DNA from: Nocardioides terrigena
Lineage (GTDB): Bacteria > Actinomycetota > Actinomycetes > Propionibacteriales > Nocardioidaceae
Direction: 5' to 3'
Length of the DNA: 64,000 nt
Assembly (NCBI RefSeq): GCF_003047265.1
Contig: NZ_PZYY01000003.1
Coordinates: forward strand, 434,001-498,000
The notes under the pieces are model-generated. The model was not told where the DNA came from, did not search any database, and was given only the letters and a program-made list of their open reading frames with translations. Shown here piece by piece: positions 36,257 through 44,551 of this stretch. Numbering within the stretch: position 1 is the first letter of the stretch; each line of letters starts with the position of its first letter. The position numbers were made by a program, and so were the translations under genes.

Positions 36257-36438
36257 GTGTGTGTCCTTGTCTTGTCCGTCGGGTAGTCAGGTACGTCTGC
36301 GACGCTAGGACGAGCCACCGACAATGCCTGATCAGCACCGTCGAACGCTGTGGACAACCTCGCCGTGCGTCGTACCTGTGGACACAATCTAGCCCGAACA
36401 GTTGTTCGAGTCATGGACGACACGCCCGCGTGTCGCGG
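36257..36438. other. recA upstream region
   Basis: This 182-bp gap holds the SOS box (36395-36408) and, directly after it on the minus strand, TAGATT (36392-36387), a good -10 hexamer. The operator therefore overlaps the promoter spacer, where LexA would block RNA polymerase. The predicted 5' leader is about 125 nt and shows no coding frame. Confidence 0.6.
36395..36408. promoter_or_regulatory. SOS box (LexA operator) of recA
   Basis: CGAACAGTTGTTCG, a palindrome matching the actinobacterial/Gram-positive LexA consensus CGAAC-N4-GTTCG exactly, immediately upstream of a -10 hexamer for recA. Confidence 0.92.
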
Positions 36439-37728
36439 CTACCGGCGGGTGCCGGTCCCCTCGACCGGGGAGGCCGACCGCGTGGCCGCCCCGGCCCTGG
36501 CCCCGGCCAGCAGCACGGCCAGCGCCAGCACCCCCGCGAACGCCGCCAGCACGGGATAGCCCAGCCACCCGACGATCAGGCCGGCGAGGGCGCCGCCACC
36601 CGCCGCGGTGAGCGACATCGCCATGTCGGCCGTGCCCTGCACGTCGGTACGAGCGGCGACCGGGGTGAGGTCGGCGATGATCGTCGAGGCGGCGACCGTG
36701 GCGCACGACCAGCCCAGGCCGAGCAGGAAGAGACCCGCGAAGATCTGCCACGAGGACCCCTCGGGCGCCAGCCCGCACAGCACCAGCGAGACGAGCAGGA
36801 CCACTCCCCCGGCCTGCAGCACCCGGGCTCGTCCGAGGCGGTCGGCGGCGATCCCCACGAGGGGCGAGAACGCGAACATCCCGAGCACGTGCACCGAGAT
36901 CACGAAGCCGATGACGTGCAGGTGCGCACCGCCGTGCTCCATGTGCAGCGGCGTCATGATCATCACCGTCACCATCGCGGCGTGGGCGCAGGCCATCCCG
37001 GCGATCGCCGCGACCAGGGCCGGCTGCGCGCCGACGGCCGCGGTGAAACGGGACCACGACCGGCCCGAGCGAGCCTCGGCCGTGGCTCCGGCCGCGGCCT
37101 GGGCCAGCAGGAGCGGGTCGGGACGCAGCAGCACCGCGATCCAGACCGCCGCGGCGACGAGCACCACTGCCCCGATGGCGAACCCGCCGGTGAGCTCCGG
37201 GATGCCGAGCCGACGCGCGAGTCCCGCCCCGACCCCCGTGAGGTTGGGGCCGGCCACGGCACCGATCGTGGTCGCCCACACCACCACCGAGAGCGCCCGA
37301 CCCCGGGTCGCCTCGGGTGCCAGGTCCGTGGCCGCGTAGCGAGACCCGTTGTTGACCGCGGTGGTGGCCCCCAGCAGGACGGCACCGGTCAGCAGGACCA
37401 GCATCGAGTCGAGCACCCCGGCGGCGACGCAGAGGGCTGCGCCGGACGCACCTGCCAGGTAGCCGACCACCAGTCCGGCGCGGCGGCCCCGCCGACCCAT
37501 CAGTCGGGCCAGGACGTAGGCGGCGAGTGCCGTCCCGAGCACCTGGAAGGTCTGGGCCAGGCCGGCCTGGGCGTCCGACCCCGAGATGTCACGGGCCAGC
37601 AGGGAGGCCGTGGCCACGCCGATGGTCACTCCGACGGCACCGACGGCCTGGGAGACGACCAGGACCCGGACCGTACGGGCCTGGACGTCGGCGTGCCGGG
37701 CGAGCGGGTCGTCCCCGGTGACGCTCAC
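36439..37728 (-). CDS. Major facilitator superfamily transporter
   Basis: Membrane transporter of 429 residues with about 12 hydrophobic helices. MFS motif A-like LMGRRGRRAGLVVGY lies between helices 2 and 3, and its counterpart ADRLGRARVLQAGG in the second half. SRYAATDLAPEATRGRALS and ASTIIADLTPVAARTDVQG are typical of drug-efflux-like members. The substrate is unknown. The GTG start overlaps the DUF3046 stop (GTGA), so it is translated from the DinB-methyltransferase-DUF3046 message. Confidence 0.88.
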   Translation of the reverse strand: MSVTGDDPLARHADVQARTVRVLVVSQAVGAVGVTIGVATASLLARDISGSDAQAGLAQTFQVLGTALAAYVLARLMGRRGRRAGLVVGYLAGASGAALCVAAGVLDSMLVLLTGAVLLGATTAVNNGSRYAATDLAPEATRGRALSVVVWATTIGAVAGPNLTGVGAGLARRLGIPELTGGFAIGAVVLVAAAVWIAVLLRPDPLLLAQAAAGATAEARSGRSWSRFTAAVGAQPALVAAIAGMACAHAAMVTVMIMTPLHMEHGGAHLHVIGFVISVHVLGMFAFSPLVGIAADRLGRARVLQAGGVVLLVSLVLCGLAPEGSSWQIFAGLFLLGLGWSCATVAASTIIADLTPVAARTDVQGTADMAMSLTAAGGGALAGLIVGWLGYPVLAAFAGVLALAVLLAGARAGAATRSASPVEGTGTRR

Positions 37729-37919
37729 CGCTCGGAGTCCGGCAGGTCGAGCACGCGCCACACGGCCGCCCAGACCTGCTTGGGGGGCACGCCGGCGTGG
37801 AGCGCCTCGACGACGGTGCGGCTGCCGAGCTCCCCGATGACGTAGAGCTCGGCCCAGGAGCGCGAGGACGCCGTGCCGAGCGCGTGGTCGAGACGAGCCC
37901 AGAACTCGGTGTGCCTCAT
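37725..37919 (-). CDS. DUF3046 protein
   Basis: A 64-residue protein of the DUF3046 family: MRHTEFWARLDHALG, then WAELYVIGELGSRTVVEAL and AGVPPKQVWAAVWRVLDLP. It is a near-universal neighbour of recA in actinobacteria and is of unknown function. Both ends overlap neighbouring genes by 4 bp. Here the MFS gene separates it from recA, a small departure from the common order. Confidence 0.92.
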   Translation of the reverse strand: MRHTEFWARLDHALGTASSRSWAELYVIGELGSRTVVEALHAGVPPKQVWAAVWRVLDLPDSER

Positions 37920-38530
37920 CCGCGCACCGCCACGACCTCGAGCCACTGCTCGGACCCCTTGCCGGGGACGCGGACGATCGAGACGTCGACCCAGCCTGCG
38001 CCCACCAACACCTCGTGCAGGGCGTCGGGCCGCCAGTAGGTGAAGTGCCGTGGACCCCGGATCGACCCGTGCGTCGACCACCCCTCGCCGTCGCCCTCCT
38101 TGACCGCGACGCGGAGCAGACCGCCGCGCCGGGTGGCCGCCGCGAGACGCGTCAGGACCGTGGGCAGGTCAGACGGGGCGACGTGCAGCAGCGAGGCATT
38201 GGCCCACACGGCGTCGTACAGGCCCTCGCCGGAGGACAGGTCGTCGGTCAACGGGTCGAGGACGTCGGCCTCGTGGCCCTGGGCGCGCAACAGCTCCACG
38301 AAGGCGGGGGTCACGTCGGTACGACGCACGCGCAGGCCGTGCTCCTCCAGGAGCGCTGCGTCGCGCCCGCCTCCGGAGCCGATCTCCAGCACCCGCGCGC
38401 CGGCGCCGAGCTCCTCACCGAGGCGACGGACGACTGCACGCACGGACTGCGGGACGGCCGGGGTGTTGGCGGCGTACGCGGTGGCGTCCAGGTCGTAGGC
38501 ACGCACGGTCGCCGCTGCTGCCTCGGTCAC
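37916..38530 (-). CDS. Class I SAM-dependent methyltransferase
   Basis: A 204-residue methyltransferase. Motif I is RVLEIGSGGGRDAALLEE, motif II is VRRTDVTPAFVELLRAQG, and motif IV-like is YDAVWANASLLHV. The C-terminus HFTYWRPDALHEVLVGAGWVDVSI closes the fold. It resembles tellurite-resistance/TehB-like small methyltransferases; the substrate is unknown. The start is GTG 38530, overlapping the DinB stop. It sits between the DinB and DUF3046 genes with 4-bp overlaps on both sides. Confidence 0.85.
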   Translation of the reverse strand: MTEAAAATVRAYDLDATAYAANTPAVPQSVRAVVRRLGEELGAGARVLEIGSGGGRDAALLEEHGLRVRRTDVTPAFVELLRAQGHEADVLDPLTDDLSSGEGLYDAVWANASLLHVAPSDLPTVLTRLAAATRRGGLLRVAVKEGDGEGWSTHGSIRGPRHFTYWRPDALHEVLVGAGWVDVSIVRVPGKGSEQWLEVVAVRG

Positions 38531-39060
38531 ACCGCACCGACGTCGTGCACGTGGTGCAGCACGTCGTGGAGGTGGTAGACGCCCAGCGTCTCCACGGTGA
38601 ACTCGCTCCCGTCGGACCGGAACCCCCGCCGCGCGCCCTCCTCGGCGGTGACCGTGGCGTAGACGCCGGCCACGTGTCCGGCCGCCTCGACGAGCTCGGT
38701 GTCCACGGTGGCGGGGTCCTGCTCGGCGTAGCGCGAGGCGACCGCCGTCTCGTCCTGGTCCCAGTTGGCGAAGTGCGGCTCGTCCTCGACCAGCATGAGG
38801 GCGACACGCTCGGCGAAGACCCGGTGGACGTCGCGGACGTGGCAGGCGTACTCGAGGGCCGACCACACGCCGGGTGCCGGACGGAGCGCGGCGTCGGCCC
38901 GCGCCAGCACCCGCGACCAGACCATCGCCGAGTCGTGGAGCGGGCGGGGCAGCGTGGCCAGCGAGTGGGCACCGGGGTCGAAGCCGCACTCCGGGCACGG
39001 CCGGTCGAGGACCCAGGTCCAGTCCTTGGTGTCCGGTGCGATCGGGTCGGGCTCGGGCAT
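38527..39060 (-). CDS. DinB family protein
   Basis: A 177-residue four-helix DinB/YfiT-like protein. It opens with the CPECGFDPGAH segment common in actinobacterial members. Metal-binding histidines are in ALEYACHVRDVHRVF and LGVYHLHDVLHHVHDVG. Members are often thiol-dependent transferases or hydrolases; the activity here is unknown. The ATG at 39060 is chosen because GGGAGG lies 8 nt upstream; the frame opens 12 codons earlier. Confidence 0.87.
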   Translation of the reverse strand: MPEPDPIAPDTKDWTWVLDRPCPECGFDPGAHSLATLPRPLHDSAMVWSRVLARADAALRPAPGVWSALEYACHVRDVHRVFAERVALMLVEDEPHFANWDQDETAVASRYAEQDPATVDTELVEAAGHVAGVYATVTAEEGARRGFRSDGSEFTVETLGVYHLHDVLHHVHDVGAV

Positions 39061-39097
39061 GGCTCCATCCTCCCAGCGGTCGGGCTCGCGCTCCACG

Positions 39098-39889
39098 TCA
39101 GGTGAGGAGCAGCTTGTCGAGCCGCCTCCGGACGATCGCCAGGCCGATGAGGCCCATGACGAGCAGGTAGACGACCGAGATGACGCTCTCCCAGCCCGGG
39201 GTGCCCGTGGTGAGCTCGCGGCACAGGACGACCCCGCGGTAGAGCGGCGTGGCCTCGACGATCCACCGCAGCACGCCGTCGTACGCGGTGATCGGGAAGA
39301 ACGTGGCCGAGAACAGGAACATCGGCATCTGGATCAGCGTGATCTTGTCGAAGTCCTGGAAGCTCTTCATCCACGTCGTCAGCGCCATGCACACGGCGCT
39401 GAAGGCGAACCCGATCAGCATGGCGGCCGGCAGGGCCAGCAACGCCCACCACGTGTGCAGCATCCCCATCGCGGCCATCACGAGCAGGAAGACCGCCGAG
39501 TAGGTCGACCCACGGATCTGGCCCCAGGCGATCTCGCCGCGGGCGATGTCGGCCGTCGTCAGCGGGGTGGCCAGCATCTGGTCGTAGAGCTTCTCGTACT
39601 TGAGCTTGAAGAAGACGTTGTAGGTCGAGTCCATGAGGGCACCGTTGAAGGCGCTGACCGCGAGCATGCCGGGCGCCACGAACTCGGCGTACGGGATGGC
39701 CTGCCCGTTGAACTCGAAGCCGTCGACGAGCTGGCCGACGCCGATCCCGATGGAGAAGAGGTAGAAGACCGGCTCGAGGAAGCCGGTGACGAAGAGCTTC
39801 CACGAGGAGCGGTAGGTGATGTAGTTGCGCTGCACCAGCAGGCCAAGGGCCTGGACCGACGTGAGCGGCTCGTAGGGGGTGACCGACAT
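39098..39889 (-). CDS. ABC-2 type transporter permease, second
   Basis: A 263-residue permease with six hydrophobic helices of the ABC-2 family. Typical features are RNYITYRSSWKLFVTGFLEPVFYLFSIG at the start and the loop LKYEKLYDQMLATPLTTADIARGEI before helix 3. It pairs with the preceding permease to form a heterodimeric exporter powered by the ATPase at 40749-41684. TGATG overlaps join all three genes. Lipid, drug or polysaccharide export are possible; the substrate is unknown. Confidence 0.9.
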   Translation of the reverse strand: MSVTPYEPLTSVQALGLLVQRNYITYRSSWKLFVTGFLEPVFYLFSIGIGVGQLVDGFEFNGQAIPYAEFVAPGMLAVSAFNGALMDSTYNVFFKLKYEKLYDQMLATPLTTADIARGEIAWGQIRGSTYSAVFLLVMAAMGMLHTWWALLALPAAMLIGFAFSAVCMALTTWMKSFQDFDKITLIQMPMFLFSATFFPITAYDGVLRWIVEATPLYRGVVLCRELTTGTPGWESVISVVYLLVMGLIGLAIVRRRLDKLLLT

Positions 39890-40749
39890 CAGAGCACCAG
39901 CCTCCGCTCGAGACCGCGGGCTGCCCAGAACCATCCGAAGGCGGTGACCGCCGCGAGCACGCTGACGTTGACCAGCGCCACGGGCCAGTCGACGGTGTCG
40001 AGGCAGAGCATCCGGGACAGGTTGACCCCGTGCCACATGGGGGTGAGGCGGGCCAGCACCTCCATGACGGGGCCGAGGTTGCTCACCGGGAAGAACGCGC
40101 CGGAGAAGAGGGTCAGCGGCATCACGCCGAGCCGGAAGATCACCCCGAACGCCTCCTCGGACCGGACCCGCACCGCGATGCCCATCACGACGGTGGCGAA
40201 GGCCATGCCGGTGAGCAGCTGGACGCCGAAGGCCAGGATCGGTCCCCACCAGCTCTCGAAGACGCCGAAGGGCGCCAGCACCACCATGAAGACGCCGCAG
40301 GCGGTCGCCAGGCGGAACAGGACGAACATCAGGTGCGCGCCGGCGATGTGGCGGGCCTCGAGCGGGGTCGCGGCCTGCGCCCAGTAGGTCTTGTGCCACT
40401 TGAGGCCACCCATGACCGGGTAGGTCGTCTCCCCCACGGCGATGCCGAGCGCGTGCGCGACCACCAGGCCGGGGACGATGAAGGCGAGGTAGGACGTGGC
40501 GCCCTCGAGCCGGGACGGGTCGACCTCGATGAAGCCGCCCAGCAGGACGCCCATGGCCAGGACGTAGAACAGCGGCGAGAAGAACGAGGAGATGATGCCG
40601 CCGCGCCACGTGCGCTTGAAGACCGTCCACCAGTAGTCGCGCTGGCGCCCGATCCCCTCAGCCAGCGAGAGCCCGCGCGGCTCGGTCGTCGGCGACGTGG
40701 TCGGCTCGGTCGTCGGCGGCGTGGTCGGCGGTGTCGTGGGGTCTGCCAT
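39889..40749 (-). CDS. ABC-2 type transporter permease, first
   Basis: A 286-residue ABC-2 permease. After a low-complexity N-terminus of about 20 residues (Thr-Thr-Pro and Thr-Thr-Glu-Pro repeats) come six helices. The conserved loop is MGGLKWHKTYWAQAATPLEARHI and the last periplasmic loop is GAFFPVSNLGPVMEVLARLTPMWH, typical of NodJ-like permeases. It starts inside the ATPase stop codon (TGATG). Confidence 0.9.
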   Translation of the reverse strand: MADPTTPPTTPPTTEPTTSPTTEPRGLSLAEGIGRQRDYWWTVFKRTWRGGIISSFFSPLFYVLAMGVLLGGFIEVDPSRLEGATSYLAFIVPGLVVAHALGIAVGETTYPVMGGLKWHKTYWAQAATPLEARHIAGAHLMFVLFRLATACGVFMVVLAPFGVFESWWGPILAFGVQLLTGMAFATVVMGIAVRVRSEEAFGVIFRLGVMPLTLFSGAFFPVSNLGPVMEVLARLTPMWHGVNLSRMLCLDTVDWPVALVNVSVLAAVTAFGWFWAARGLERRLVL

Positions 40750-41684
40750 CAGTCCACCAGCGTCCGTCCGGTCAGCTTGAGGAAGACGTCCTCCAGCGTG
40801 GAGCGCCGCACCAGCACGGCGATCGGCTCGAGGCCGCGCTCGTGCACCTTGGCGATGACCTCCTCGCCGTCGGGGCTGTAGACGAGGATGCGGTCGGGCA
40901 GCACCTCGAGGCGGCCGAGGTCGCCGATCTTCTCGGCGATCTGCTCGTGGATGTTGCCCTCGTCGACGATGCCGAAGCGGAGCTCGGCCACCTCGCGCGT
41001 CGAGTGCTCCTCGATGAGCTGACGGGGTGAGCCCTCGGCGGCGATGAGGCCCTTGTCCATCACGACCAGCCGGTCGCAGAGCTGCTCCGCCTCGTCCATG
41101 TAGTGGGTGGTGATCACCAGCGTCACGCCGGCCTGCTTGAGCCGGAACAGCTGGTCCCACAGGACGTGGCGAGCCTGCGGGTCCAGCCCAGTGGTCGGCT
41201 CGTCGAGCAGGAGCAGGTCGGGTCGGTTGACAAGGCTGCGGGCGATCGTGAGCCGGCGCTTCATGCCGCCGGAGAGGTCCTCGACCCTGGACCTGGCCTT
41301 GTCGGTGAGCTGGACGAACTCGAGGAGCTCGTCGACACGGCTGTTGACCTCGCCCCGGGGGATGCCGAAGTAGCGGCCGTAGATGAACAGGTTGTCGCGG
41401 ACGTTGAGCTCGTTGTCGAGGGTGTCCTCCTGCGGGCACACCCCCAGCCGGCCCCGGATCGTCGGGCCGTGGGTCGCCGGGTCCATGCCCAGGATCGTCA
41501 GCTCGCCGCCGCTGATGGGGCTGACGCTGGCGATCATGCGCATGGTGCTCGACTTGCCGGCACCGTTGGGGCCGAGGAAGCCGAACGCCTCGCCGCGGCG
41601 GACGTCGACGTCGATGCCCTTGACGGCCTCGAAGTCGCCGAACGACTTGCGCAGCCCCCGGGCCAGGATCATGGATTCCGTCAC
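40749..41684 (-). CDS. ABC transporter ATP-binding protein
   Basis: A 311-residue ATPase. Walker A is GFLGPNGAGKSSTMRMIA, the Q-loop is GVCPQEDTLDNEL, the signature is DLSGGMKRRLTIARSL, Walker B is LLLLDEPTTGLDP, and the switch histidine is in ITTHYMDEAE. The C-terminal part (RRSTLEDVFLKLTGRTL) is the DUF4162-like tail of NodI/DrrA-type exporter ATPases. The GTG at 41684 is supported by a TAGGGT hexamer 7 nt upstream; ATG 41672 is the alternative. Confidence 0.94.
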   Translation of the reverse strand: MTESMILARGLRKSFGDFEAVKGIDVDVRRGEAFGFLGPNGAGKSSTMRMIASVSPISGGELTILGMDPATHGPTIRGRLGVCPQEDTLDNELNVRDNLFIYGRYFGIPRGEVNSRVDELLEFVQLTDKARSRVEDLSGGMKRRLTIARSLVNRPDLLLLDEPTTGLDPQARHVLWDQLFRLKQAGVTLVITTHYMDEAEQLCDRLVVMDKGLIAAEGSPRQLIEEHSTREVAELRFGIVDEGNIHEQIAEKIGDLGRLEVLPDRILVYSPDGEEVIAKVHERGLEPIAVLVRRSTLEDVFLKLTGRTLVD

Positions 41685-41691
41685 GGACGCG

Positions 41692-41697
41692 ACCCTA
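41692..41697 (-). promoter_or_regulatory. -10 element of the ABC exporter operon (leaderless)
   Basis: TAGGGT on the minus strand with a 7-nt spacer to the GTG at 41684. Confidence 0.6.
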
Positions 41698-41757
41698 TAG
41701 AGGCCGACCGACAACGCTCGACCCGATGTCCCCGACCCGCGTGGAACACTCCGCGGC

Positions 41758-42399
41758 ATGGACGCTGTCAACGGACAGGTCAGGTCGACGTACGACGCCG
41801 TGGCCGCCGACTACGCCCGGCACTTCCCGGGCACCGGCCCTGAGACGGCCCTGGACCTGGCGACGATCGACCACCTGCTCGCCCTGCTCGGTCCCGCGCC
41901 GCGCGTGCTCGACGCCGGGTGTGGGACCGGCCGGATGGGGCGCTACCTGGCCGACCGCGGCGCCCTGGTCACCGGCGTCGACCTGTCGTCGGGCATGGTC
42001 GCGATGGCCCGTCGGGACCACCCCGACATCGGCTGGGTGGTCGGGACGATCACCGACCTGCCGTACGGGGACGGGGCGTTCGACGCCGCGATGTACTGGT
42101 ACTCGACGATCCACTCCCCCGACGACGACCTGCCGCGCGTCGCGGGCGAGGCGCGCCGCGTCGTGCGCCCGGACGGGCTGGTGCTCGTCGCCTTCCAGGT
42201 CGGCGAGGCCGCCCGCGACGTCGGTGAGGGTTACCGGGCCCTGGGCCACGACGTACGGCTGACCCGTTTCCACCGGTCGCTGGCCCAGTGGTCCGCGGTG
42301 CTGGAGGCAGCCGGCCTCTCGGAGGTGGCGAGAGTCCAGCGTGCGCCGACGGGCGAGAAGGATCCGCAGGGCTTCCTCCTCGCCCGGCGTCGCGTCTAG
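41758..42399 (+). CDS. Class I SAM-dependent methyltransferase
   Basis: A 213-residue Methyltransf_11-type enzyme: motif I RVLDAGCGTGRMGRYLADRG, acidic loop TGVDLSSGMVAMAR, motif IV region DGAFDAAMYWYSTIHSP, and the post-motif EARRVVRPDGLVLVAF. Substrate unknown. Divergent from the ABC exporter; its 3' end overlaps the convergent AAA ATPase gene by 4 bp, so the stop codons interlock. Confidence 0.88.
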   Translation: MDAVNGQVRSTYDAVAADYARHFPGTGPETALDLATIDHLLALLGPAPRVLDAGCGTGRMGRYLADRGALVTGVDLSSGMVAMARRDHPDIGWVVGTITDLPYGDGAFDAAMYWYSTIHSPDDDLPRVAGEARRVVRPDGLVLVAFQVGEAARDVGEGYRALGHDVRLTRFHRSLAQWSAVLEAAGLSEVARVQRAPTGEKDPQGFLLARRRV

Positions 42400-43781
42400 C
42401 CAGGGCCGCTGCCCAGGAGCGAGCGGGTCAGGACGGCGCCGTCCGCCTGCAGCTCGTCGGAGGCGGCCGCGAGGTCCTCGTCGGAGGGCGACCGCTCGGC
42501 GATGGCCGCCCGCAGCACCGCACGGCGGACCAGCTCCTTGGAGTACGACGCGGTGGTGCCCGCGGACGCCTCGGCTGCGGCGGCGATCGCCTCGTCGCTG
42601 AAGCCGACCTCGGCGGCGTACAGGCCGATGAGCTGGCGGCGCGCAGCGACGTCCGGCAACGGGATCTCGACGGCGAGGTCGACGCGACCGGGACGCTGGG
42701 AGAGGGCCCGCTCGAGCGCCTCGGCCCGGTTGGTGGTCAGCAGGAAGACGACGTCGGCATCCTGGTCCAGGCCGTCCATCGCGTCGAGGAGCGTGAACAA
42801 CAGTGGCGACGCGCCGCCTCCGAAGTGGCCGTGGTCGCGGTCCTCGGCGATCAGGTCGACGTCCTCGAGGACGACGATGGCCGGCTGGTGGGCGCGGGCG
42901 ATCTGGGCCGCCTGGGCGACGTACGCCATCTGGGTGCCGGACAGCAGGACGACGGTGGTGTCCGGGCCGGCGCCGACCAGGTGCCGGACCGTGTGGGTCT
43001 TGCCGGTGCCGGGCGGGCCGTAGAGCAGGATGCCGCGCTTGAGGTGCTGGCCGCGCCGGCGGAGCTCGTCGCGGTGGGCGGCGAGCTCGACGACGTGGCC
43101 ACGCACCTGGCTGAGCGTGCCGTCCGGGAGGATGACCCGGTCGGCGGGCAGGTCGGGACGCCGGACGAACGTGATCGCGCCCATGGACGGCTCGTAGGGG
43201 TTGCCGGCGAAGCTGATGACCTGGCCGCGGAGCACCGAGCGCGACACGGCGAGGTCGCGGACCTCGGCCAGCAGGGCGGCCCCCACCTCCGGGTCCTGCA
43301 CGATCACCTCGAGGCGCGCCTCGCCGTGGAACTGCGGGTTGTGACCGCGCTGGAGGACGGCCACGGGGTGGCCGTCGTGGCGGAAGAGGTGCAGCCCGAA
43401 GGCCACCGTCGCCCGCTCGTCGTCCGGCCCCGTGGGGACGTTGAGCCGGTCCACCTGTCCCTGCCGGAACCGTCCCCACTCGGCGTTGGCGATGAGGTCG
43501 CCCAGCGAGCTGTGGTGCCGCTGGTCGCCGCCGCCGACCCCGACCAGCCGTGCGTCGGCGTCCCGCCCGGCGATCTCGGCCAGCGCGATGTCGGTGTCGA
43601 CCCAGCGGTGGACGTCGACCTTCTCGACCACCACCGGCAGCTCGTCGGCCCGCGTGCCGAGGTGCTCGTCGAGCACCTCGAGCAGCGGTGTCCCCCGCTG
43701 CACCGGCTCCTCGCGCGTCAGCTGCCTGACCAGCCGCGCCAGGTCGGCGCGCAGCTGGTCGTCTCCCCCGATGTCCGTCAT
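42396..43781 (-). CDS. AAA+ ATPase of unknown function
   Basis: A 461-residue protein with one AAA+ module in its second half: Walker A LLYGPPGTGKTHT (255-262), Walker B AIVVLEDVDLIAED (302-312), sensor-1 Asn351 (LLTTNR) and the arginine-finger region SQRPGRVD. The module is of the Cdc48/proteasomal-ATPase type. The N-terminal 230 residues match no family I know; they contain a mixed alpha/beta stretch (HNPQFHGEARLEVIVQDPEVG). No protease or proteasome gene is adjacent. It is leaderless by the TAGGCT hexamer 6 nt upstream. Confidence 0.8.
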   Translation of the reverse strand: MTDIGGDDQLRADLARLVRQLTREEPVQRGTPLLEVLDEHLGTRADELPVVVEKVDVHRWVDTDIALAEIAGRDADARLVGVGGGDQRHHSSLGDLIANAEWGRFRQGQVDRLNVPTGPDDERATVAFGLHLFRHDGHPVAVLQRGHNPQFHGEARLEVIVQDPEVGAALLAEVRDLAVSRSVLRGQVISFAGNPYEPSMGAITFVRRPDLPADRVILPDGTLSQVRGHVVELAAHRDELRRRGQHLKRGILLYGPPGTGKTHTVRHLVGAGPDTTVVLLSGTQMAYVAQAAQIARAHQPAIVVLEDVDLIAEDRDHGHFGGGASPLLFTLLDAMDGLDQDADVVFLLTTNRAEALERALSQRPGRVDLAVEIPLPDVAARRQLIGLYAAEVGFSDEAIAAAAEASAGTTASYSKELVRRAVLRAAIAERSPSDEDLAAASDELQADGAVLTRSLLGSGPG

Positions 43782-43787
43782 GGCGCG

Positions 43788-43793
43788 AGCCTA
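43788..43793 (-). promoter_or_regulatory. -10 element of the AAA+ ATPase gene (leaderless)
   Basis: TAGGCT on the minus strand with a 6-nt spacer to the ATG at 43781. Confidence 0.55.
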
Positions 43794-43834
43794 GGGACTG
43801 GCGGGGACAGCCGCGACGAGGTTTCGCCGTCCTA

Positions 43835-44437
43835 CTACTTCTTGCGGGTGGTCTTCCTCGCCGTACGCCGCTGGGTCCCGCGCGCCGCGTCGGCGGCCTC
43901 CTCCTCGGTGGTGGCGCCCTCGGTGGAGAGCTGCCCTCCGGCGTTCTCCAGGTGGGCGCGGACGAACCAGTGGAACTGCTCGAGCTCACCGGTCTGGCCG
44001 ATGAGCAGGTCCTCGGTGACGGGGTCGATCTCGCCGACCACGTCGATCGCCGTTCGGTTGTCCTCGATCACCCCGGTGTAGACGAGGTCGAGGGCACCGA
44101 GGTGGGCCTGCGCGGTGTCCTTGCCGAGGGCGTAGTCGTCCCACGAGCGGGCGTCGACGAGCGCGCCGGGCGTCCCGATCGGCGTACCGCCCATGGTGGC
44201 GATGCGCTCGGCCACCGCGTCGGCGTAGCCACGGACCACGTCGACCTGCGGGTCGAGCATCTCGTGGACGCCGATGAAGTTGGGGCCCACGACGTTCCAG
44301 TGCACGTGCTTGAGCACGAGGTGGAGGTCGGTGTAGGCGTAGAGCCGGTCCTGCAGCGCGGCGACGACGGTGGTGCTCTCCTTGGCGCTGAGGCCGGGGA
44401 CGTGGAAGGTCTGGGCGGGGGTGCTCTTGGTGGCCAT
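43835..44437 (-). CDS. dps: Dps family ferritin-like DNA-protection protein
   Basis: A 200-residue Dps. The inter-subunit ferroxidase residues are in LVLKHVHWNVVGPNFIGVHEMLD and VVRGYADAVAERI. The C-terminus is a lysine- and arginine-rich tail (RRTARKTTRKK) that would bind DNA, as in M. smegmatis Dps1. It probably stores iron and protects DNA from oxidative damage. Leaderless start (TAGGGT, 6-nt spacer). Divergent from lhr. Confidence 0.94.
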   Translation of the reverse strand: MATKSTPAQTFHVPGLSAKESTTVVAALQDRLYAYTDLHLVLKHVHWNVVGPNFIGVHEMLDPQVDVVRGYADAVAERIATMGGTPIGTPGALVDARSWDDYALGKDTAQAHLGALDLVYTGVIEDNRTAIDVVGEIDPVTEDLLIGQTGELEQFHWFVRAHLENAGGQLSTEGATTEEEAADAARGTQRRTARKTTRKK

Positions 44438-44443
44438 GCCCCG

Positions 44444-44449
44444 ACCCTA
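44444..44449 (-). promoter_or_regulatory. -10 element of dps (leaderless)
   Basis: TAGGGT on the minus strand with a 6-nt spacer to the ATG at 44437. Confidence 0.6.
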
Positions 44450-44551
44450 GGCAGGTCGGGGAAGACCGTGCCCACCCCTGCGGGCGTCACGACGGTCGTC
44501 CCCGGCCAGCGAGCCGGACCCGCTGTCGGTGCCGTAGGACAGACTGGGCCC

